Of a stretch of DNA of 64,000 nt, positions 38,201-47,200 are shown in pieces. The stretch's first letter is position 1. Every line of letters starts with the position of its first letter. The translations under genes and the position numbers were made by a program. The notes below the pieces were generated by a model. That model did not search any database. It saw nothing but the letters and a program-made list of their open reading frames with translations, and had not been told where the DNA came from. The DNA is from Achatina immaculata (Eukaryota > Mollusca > Gastropoda > Stylommatophora > Achatinidae): NCBI GenBank assembly GCA_009760885.1, contig CM019701.1, positions 38,181,197 through 38,245,196 of the forward strand, written 5' to 3'.

Positions 38201-41200
38201 GTTTGTTTTGTTCTGTTTTTTGTGAAACTTTTATTTCTTTTCATCCAGTGGTTTCAGCCTTTTCTTTTGATTTGAAAACTTTCATTTTTTAAAAACTTTT
38301 GTGTTTCTTTGCTTACTTAGGAAGCAGTTACACATTTCATAGAAAGTGTTTATTTGTTGCTGTTCAGGTCAAAGTTTTCAGTTAGAAGAATCCATGTTTT
38401 TAATGTTGTTTAGAATAAATAATTGTGACTAACTTATGTAATTTGTTTATCAGATAGTAGAGATTCACATTCAGAAATATTTGTTGTCACACTGTGTTCA
38501 CTGTGTTAAACATTCGCATTGTCAGCCAAAAGCCATGTGAAATATGTGATCTTATGTTGGTGATGGCTCTGTTACAAAGCAGAGGGCCACACAACTATGT
38601 TAGATGTTAAAAAACACATGTAGACCTTGTTGCATCACTGTGTTTGTGTTTTTTTTTTTTTGACATTTCATCTTCATGTGGATATAAATTGTGTAGTGAA
38701 ATTTCAAGTATTACTTCACTTAATGCGACAACTTATTTAATGTAATACAGATGTGGGGAGGGGAGAGGTGGGAGACTTGTGTTGAAGAAAGTTTTGCTAT
38801 GGAGAATAGTTATTCTAATGCAACAAATAGTTTGAATGTCATAATCTATTTGCTAGATTCTCTGTTTGCTGTCCTCAGACTGTTTGGTGTCCCCAGACTG
38901 TTTGCTTGATTCTCAGCTTTCTGTCCCCCAAACATTTTCCTTGATTCCCCTTTTTGTAGTCTGATTTGTAGCCTGCCCAGAGTAAAATGCAAGACTCCAC
39001 TTTGCCTGTCCATTTAATAGTATGCATCATTAAGCCAGAATTAATTAATTTCTGCTGCTGTCTTTTTAAGCTGTATATAATCTTTCTCCTGTGTCTGTGT
39101 GTGTGTCTTGTCCAAAGGAAGGAGAGAGGGACGGCGAGTCTGCAGAGGAGGTTAAAAGCAGTCATGCTATGGCTTCAGAAAAACACCATTCCCATTTGCC
39201 AGAAAAACCAGACAAAGCTCATCCAATTTTACCCCCTAAAGATAACAAACATGTAAGTATGTGCGTGTGTGTGACGATGTTGGGACTTAAGCTGGTGGTG
39301 AGGCCTGTGAGTGGATGTTTTTGTTTGTATCCTCATACTTACCTTGTGTTGAATACTCGGTTCGTGTTATGAGAGTTTGCTGTTTGGAAAGATGTGAAAC
39401 CAGCTAGTTGTTTTAACAAAAGAAATGCTTCCTTTCCATAATACTTTTATAATCGTGTCATTTCGAGCTCATGATTGCTGCCAGATTTATTGAGTGATGA
39501 AAGTTTTATGTTTGAATTTTGAAGAAAAATGTTCGCCAGATTGAAATTTTTTCTTCCCCACTGTATCACTCAAAGCATAGTCCAGTTCTGTTTATTTCTG
39601 CCTGTTTTTTTTTTTTTTTTCATTTATAAAGACCGAGCCAATTCTTTTTTTTTTAATAAAGACCAAGACTAATTTCATGACTAAAGTTTACTGTATGTTT
39701 AGTTTCCATGTAAATAGAAGAAGAGATTGGTGTTGTTAAGTAATACTAATATTTCATACATAAGCATATACAGACCTGCCCTGCTTAGTAGCTCTTACAA
39801 TGCTGCTAGCTTTTTAAATATTTTACCTGGACTAACTATTGTAGATGGCAAAATTGATAAAACTGGACTTCAGGCCAGACATTTATGTCCTTATATTTAA
39901 TCATTTGACTCTTTTTTTTTTTTCTTTCTCTTTCTCTGTTTATGCTGACTTTAGTTGGTTAATTGATAGGGTCAGGCAGAGACATCCAGATTTTGATATG
40001 TACTATCAGCACTGTGTAAGCATTACCGATAGACATTCCCTGAGTTTTTTTGTTTTTGTTTTATGGAGACGTATATAGTCTTCTTGTGTTAAAAAGGGGA
40101 TGTGGATACAGAATGTGAGACAAGGAGAAGAGAGTCTTGCCCTTTGTTTAATTTTGTTTTGTCAGCTACATCTAACAAGATGTATTCCACCTTTTGTCAG
40201 CCACATCTAACAAGATGTATTCCACATTAGTATCAGACACATGTATAAAAGTGGATTCCACATTAGTATTAGACATATGTATAAAGGTGGATTCCACATT
40301 AGTATCAGACACATGTATAAAAGTGGATTCCACATTAGTATTAGACATATGTATAAAAGTGGATTCCACATTAGTATCAGACACATGTATAAAAGTGGAT
40401 TCCACATTAGTATTAGACATATGTATAAAAGTGGATTCCACATTAGTATTAGACACATGTATAAAAGTGGATTCCACATTAGTATCAGACACATGTATAA
40501 AAGTGGATTCCACATTAGTATTAGACATATGTATAAAAGTGGATTCCACATTAGTATTAGACATATGTATAAAGGTGGATTCCACATTAGTATCAGACAC
40601 ATGTAAGAAGATAGGCTCTATATTAATATAAGCCGCATCTAGCAAAATATACTCCACATTATCAGCCCCATGTAACAAGGTAGACTCCACACTAATGGCC
40701 AAGTGCTTAATCCATTTTTATTAACTCCTTTGAGATACATAGATCTAACTGTGCCCAAGATACAAATAAGGATGTTTAAGAAACAAAACCTAATGTTGTT
40801 TTGTTGCATGTGAAATGGCCATTAACTTGACTTTCTGTTATCCTGTGAATGAGGATCTTCCGTGTTTATTCATTCTCGATCTCATTTAAGGAAAGAGTGA
40901 AAAATGTTTTAACTGTTGGAAAAGTCAGTCACAGCTCATTTTCTTGTAAGGATTTGCTTTCATGTTTGGAGAACAGTTTGTTTTTTGTTTTTTTTAGCCT
41001 GTTTTATAAAAGTAAATTTTCCCTCATAATATTCTCATAATCTGTAATGTATGCTAATGATGGAGGTATGCATGTGATTCTTTTAAAGTAGAACTGACTT
41101 GCCTGATCTAACCATTAACAGTAGTCGTGGAAACACAATTTTGGCAAGCATGAGTACAAGCAAGCAATGCTTCCTAATCATTTTCCCTCCCATGACATTT

Positions 41201-44200
41201 AATGACTGGGAGAGCTCAGTCATGTGTTAATTAATTGTCAGTTAACCCTGAGCTGCGTTTATTTTCAGAAGTATGATTTTGAAAGTAGCTGTTTTCAGTT
41301 TATGAGTTCTTATTTGTGAGGTAACTGAGTGTATATATTAAAACATCTTTCTGTGAACAGTGTATCCTTTAAGTGGAAGCTGAGAACATAAAATACTTTT
41401 AGAGTATGACGGGTATTTTCCTGGTACTGATATCATGGACACATTTTATTATTGTTTTTACTGAAGATATGATTACTAGCAGTGTAACCATAAGAGAGGG
41501 AAACACAGCTGTAACTTGGTGGACATTATAAAAGCACTGAAGTTGCAATTCTGATAATGACTTGCCAAGCATGGAAAGCAATAAGAACACAGAAATGGAG
41601 GAAGTTAAAAACAACGCATGAAGACATGCTATAACTGACTTATACAGGGAAGTAAGATAACTGATACCGTGTTATCGATGCGTTGAGTCATCAACAGAAT
41701 CCTGAAGCGTGATCAGTCACAGCTGCCAGTGTAGTGGTTATCAACACATTTTTCTGGTGGAGCTGAACTGATTTCCTGATAAAATTACATTGTCCATACC
41801 TTCCTGCTAGTTGTTCTTGATAGAGTTATATTACCCATATTTTCCTTCTGTTATTCTTGATAGAGTTTCATTGCCTATATATTCCTTCTAGTTATTATTG
41901 ATAAAGTTACATTGCCCATATCTTCCTTCTAGTTATTCTTAATAGAGTTACATTGCCCATATTTTCCTGCTAGTTATTCTTGATAGAGTTACATTGCCCA
42001 TATCTTCCTTCTAGTTATTCTTGATAGAGTTACATTGCCCATATCTTCCTTCTAGTTATTCTTGATAGAGTTACATTGCCTATATCTTCCTTCTAGTTAT
42101 TCTTAATAGAGCTACATTACCCATATTTTCCTGCTAGAGCTACATTGCCCATATCTTCCTTCTAGTTATTCTTGATAGAGTTACATTGCCCATATCTTCC
42201 TTCTAGTTATTCTTGATAGTTACATTGCCTGTATCTTCCTTCTAGTTATAAAACTCATATATCTTGATAGTTACATTGCCCATATCTTCATGCTAGTTAT
42301 AAAACTCATATATTCCTGATTGAGTCACTGTGCCAGTAACTTCCTGCTAGTTATAAAGGTCATATGTTCCTGATAGAGTTACTATGCCAATAACTTCCTG
42401 CTAGTTATAAAGGTCATATATTCATGATAGTTACATTGCCCATATCTTTCTGCTAGTTATATAAAGGACATAGATAGAGTTCATTCATTAATTCATTCAT
42501 TAGTATGTCCCTTGCAGAACTTTGCCTCCCTAAAAGCTCTCTTGAAAGCCTCTCAATAGTAAGCGAGATCCCAGCTGCTGATGCATCTATTTGCAAATCA
42601 TCAACAATGTCTTGTTGCTCATCTTTGCCTTGGTCTTCCCCTCTTTCTTTTTTTCATATTATGTACCCTTCCAAGACTGTCTTCTCCACACACTGAATAT
42701 GTCTGAAATACTTAAGTTTTCTCTCTTTAATCTTATTTACTAACTAGCCTTATAGTTACATATCTTCCTGGTGGTTATAATGGTCATATATTCCTGATAG
42801 AGTTACATTGCATATATCTTCCTGCTGGTTGTAATAGTCATATGTTCCTGATATAGTTTAATTGCCCCTATCTTCCTTCTGGTTATTATGGTCATATAAT
42901 TATGATTAAGTTAGATTTCCTATATCTTCCTGGTAGGATTGTGATGTTCACATCCTTCTGAAAAGTGGAAACAGTGCTTGTGAAATGTAAGACTGGCTGG
43001 TTTCTTGGTAGTGAATAATCACTTTTAGATTAGTAATTAATAATTTACTAATGTAATTAGCCTGACCTGGCTAATTGGGCAGGGATCATCATAGTTCCCA
43101 TGATGGTGGAATCTGCTAAAGAAGCATTGCACACCCCCTGCTTTTTAGCTGCACATTATACATCTTACATCCTTCCCGTGCTGTTAAACGCCACACAGGG
43201 CTCGCATAGTTGTTTCCCAAGTTTTCCTATTCTTGGCAAGTCTTTCAACTTCATCAAAGTATGTTTGCCCACTAAACTGGCTTCTCTTAACAATGTCCTC
43301 TTCAGAGTTTCATGTGGTCGACCTCTTTTTCTTCGGCCTGTTATGCTCCACTTGATAGCTTGTTTTGGTATTCTCTGATTGTTTCTTCTCATCACATGGC
43401 CTACATATGTCCATCTTCTTTTTCTAATCACCCATGAGACAGGTTGTTGTTTGCTCATTTGTCTTATCTCTGCATTGTTCTTCAATTCATTCCACTTTAT
43501 ACCAGTATTTTCCTTGGGCATTTGTTTTCAATAGAGTCTAATTTGTTGTCTATTTCTTTAGTTGATTTCCAGCTTTCACATGCATAAATGAGGGTGGATA
43601 TCACATTTGAATTGAATAATCTTAACTTGGTTTTTGTGCTTATAACTTTTGAATGCCATATGTTCTCAAGATTTTTTAAGGGGAATGCTGCTTTTGCAAT
43701 TCTAATTCTAACTTCCTTCCTGGTCTGTGTGGCTGCCAAGATATGCAAATTGGTTTACTTCATGAACAACTGTTCCTTCTACGTATATTTTTCTTTCTTG
43801 ATTAATGAGAAGTTTCATTATTTTTGTTTTGTCTTTGTTAATTTCAAGACCTATTTTGCTAGCCAAGAAAGACAGGGAATCTGCATCGATTTCACATTGT
43901 CACTGATAAGATTTATGTCATCTGCAAAATCAAGATCTTCTATCCAAAAAGCAATGGAGATAGTATACTTCCATGTTTCTTACCTTTTTCAGTCTGAAAC
44001 CATTCACTCATTCCTTCCTTCTGTCTTGACTGCACAAACATATCCATTGTAGAGATCTCTAATGATGTTGACAATTTTAGATGGTATTCCATATAGCCTT
44101 AAAATTATCCACACTGAGTCTCTGTGTATGCTATCAGATGGTTTTTTAAAGTCTGTGAAGTTCAAGATTAATGGCTTCTGCTTTTCAACATGTTCTTATG

Positions 44201-47200
44201 GAAGAAAAATTTTTAAAAAAGCAAATTTGAATTAGTGCAGAAGAAGTGGATTTTTGTTTTTAAAAAAATTATGAAGTTTCTGCTGTATCACAGAGGACTT
44301 CTTGTCACATGCTACATTATAATAGCATTATGAACAATTTTTAAAATCTTATTCTGTCTTTTCATGTATCTTCCATTTGAGCTCATAGAACATTTCCAGA
44401 GGCATGAAGATGAATTTTTCGGAGCTTGGTTTTAATAACATTCATTTTCTTTCTTGACATTATTTTTTTTCCTCCAAGTTTTTCCTCGTGTTATTTATTT
44501 TGTCCCACATTATTTTCTTCTTCTTTTTTTTTTTTTTTGCTTGTTATGTTAGATTTGTTCCCTCCAGAAGCTCGTATTTGCTACTTTTGTGAGAAAATGT
44601 TATTATTAAGTGGCCTGTCCTGTGCAGAATTTACCTCTCTTGATAGCCAGTCTCATAATATCTTGTTGTCTAGTGAGTTCAGTGTTTAGATTGTTATTGA
44701 TACCCAGAGTCGTTTGTCTTCTTTGTGAGCCCTTACATCATTTTACCAGACAACACACTCTCTGTTGTTGTTCTCTCGAGGCTGTCTTGTTGAATATGAC
44801 CGAAGAAGATAACCTATAAGTGGAGCTGAGAGTTTACTGGGCATAACTGTTTGTATTGTCTTTTTTCACAATTAAAGTATCACCATTCATATTTCATCAG
44901 ATACATAGATTTCTGTTTCTGTCTTAAGTGCAGGATGCGCTGCATGGTTTTTGCCTGTGCAAGAGGAATACTGATTTATGGCAAATATTGGTAAATATCG
45001 ATGTTCGAAGCATTCCTGTTTTTTTTATAGTTAATTACTTTATGGGATGCTTATGTCTGACATGTTCTGACTTTCAGCAAGCCCAACATCTGCCAGAGCG
45101 AGAGGCTCCTCCACATGCTCTGCAACATCCTCCTGCGTTGCCTAACTTAAGAGACAGGGAGCAGCATCCAAATGCAGCACCTCCACGGCCACCTGAACCT
45201 TCAACAGGTTAGCTTAGAAGTTCTCTTGTAATCTTTGTATCATTATTATCAAATAGGATAGGATCCTATTGTAACTGCAGGCTTGAGTTTTTTATGTTCA
45301 ATGCAGGGGTGAAGGTCTTTGAAACGGACGTCAGGTAGGATGGGGAAATGAGTTTTATTCTGAGAGTAGAAATAAGCGGCAGTTTCTCCTGGCACTGATA
45401 GACTGTTGTATTAAACACATTGGTCCCTTAACTCTCATAGACTGTTGTATTAAACACACTGGTCCCTTAACTCTCATGACTGTTGTATTAAACACACTGG
45501 TCCCTTAACTCTCATAGGCTGTTGTATTAAACGCATTGGTCCTTTAACTCTCATAGACTGTTGTATTAAACACATTGGTCCATTAACTCTCATAGACTGT
45601 TGTATTAACTCTATCCAGGCCACCTAAAAAAAAAAAACGTGGATATTTCTGTCAGTGCCACACAAAAAGCGCGGGTCTTGATATGTATAGGGGGAGTATA
45701 GTTGTAAAAGTGAATGTACAAAGTATTTCCACTTTAAAAGTATACATATTATGCATGAAAATAGTTGTAAATGTAAGAAAGTTTCATAAATGAAGAGTTT
45801 TTTTAGGAAAAAAGTAGTGTGATGATTTTAGCTGATAATTGTGTAGTGCTTACCATTGGTGATGCCTAGATGTACAATGTTTACCATTGGCGATTTCCAG
45901 ATCTACTTAAATTTTCGTCCGATCTCATCATGTGGTGGCATTCTTACTAAAATAATGTCTGAAATAACCTTCTAACTACTTCTCCAGTCCATTTAATAGG
46001 TCTAGATGCACTTGGGGTACATTCAGGAACAGTGGTTGGGTCATAGGACATGTACTTATGCCTCCGAAGTCACAATAAATATGGAAATTTCTCAGTTAAA
46101 ACATTGATTTCATTCGGTTGTTAGCCATGCTTTAGATTGAACTATGAAAGGTCACCAGACATGCGCAGATAAATTGTGCACAATAAAAATTTTACAATAG
46201 TTTTACGCTGCAACGAAACAAAATCGCTATAACGAACATGGCAGGCGCTAAACTAACAGGAGGAATTCACTATAGTGTTGATGGCAGGGAAAGAGTTAAG
46301 CACATTGGTCTGTTAAGTTGTACTGCTGTTGTAACCCTCTTACAAGATCTTATGTAGGTTCGAGGTTCAGAACATCAGGATGTATAAACTAGGAAAAAAA
46401 GTAGCAACAGCTTTATATAGAATATGTAGTTTTTCTGATGCTCATTCAGAAATGTGCCCTTTCAACTTGTGATTAAGTGCTCTATTCATTTTATTTATTT
46501 AGCATAAGATTCATGTGAATCAATACTTTATCTCCTCTCTCTAATTCTTCATCCTGTGTGTGTTTGTATGATTAAGGCTCATGCTGAAACGTCACAACTT
46601 TGTAGTCATTAAGTAATAAAGCTGCTCCTACTTTTTTCCTTGTTTATACATTCTGGCTTCGTGTATAGTTGTATACTTACACTCTAATTATTGTGTGTGA
46701 CAGAACATCAGGAAGGCTTGTGGCTTCATGTGATTGCTGGAGTCAGCTAGGTAGCATGATAAGAGATGAATGAAAAAAAAAAAAGTATATTTAAATTAGC
46801 TTGAAGGAGTGCACCTGAGTAGTGAAATGGTTAGTGCATTACTCACTCATGGTGAAGGTCACTGGTTCAGGTCTGACCAGAGATGCCTCAGTCGCTGAAC
46901 TGTAGAAATGGATATCTGAGTCCTTATGTGGCCAGGCGCTTTGCTCTCTAGGTTTCCGTTATAGGCACTAGCATCTTACTTTGTAGGTGTTTCTGTGACA
47001 TGATAAAGATGCTTTTAGCTTGTCTTTAACTTTGCTGTGAGGGATCTGAGTGTTAAGACCTCATTTTAAGAGATGAAGAGAGTGAAAGACAGACAGACAT
47101 GCATTTGAGCAGCAATGGACATTTGAAAAGAGTTTTCTACATGTGTGAAGGGTAGTAGATGTTCCACTTTGTCCAGGTGTAAGCTTACAGTGAGGTGTAG

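Noticed and set aside
40172..40702. 176-codon minus-strand repeat protein
   Set aside because: Open only because of a 36-bp tandem repeat without stops; overlapping frames are equally open and it is intronic.
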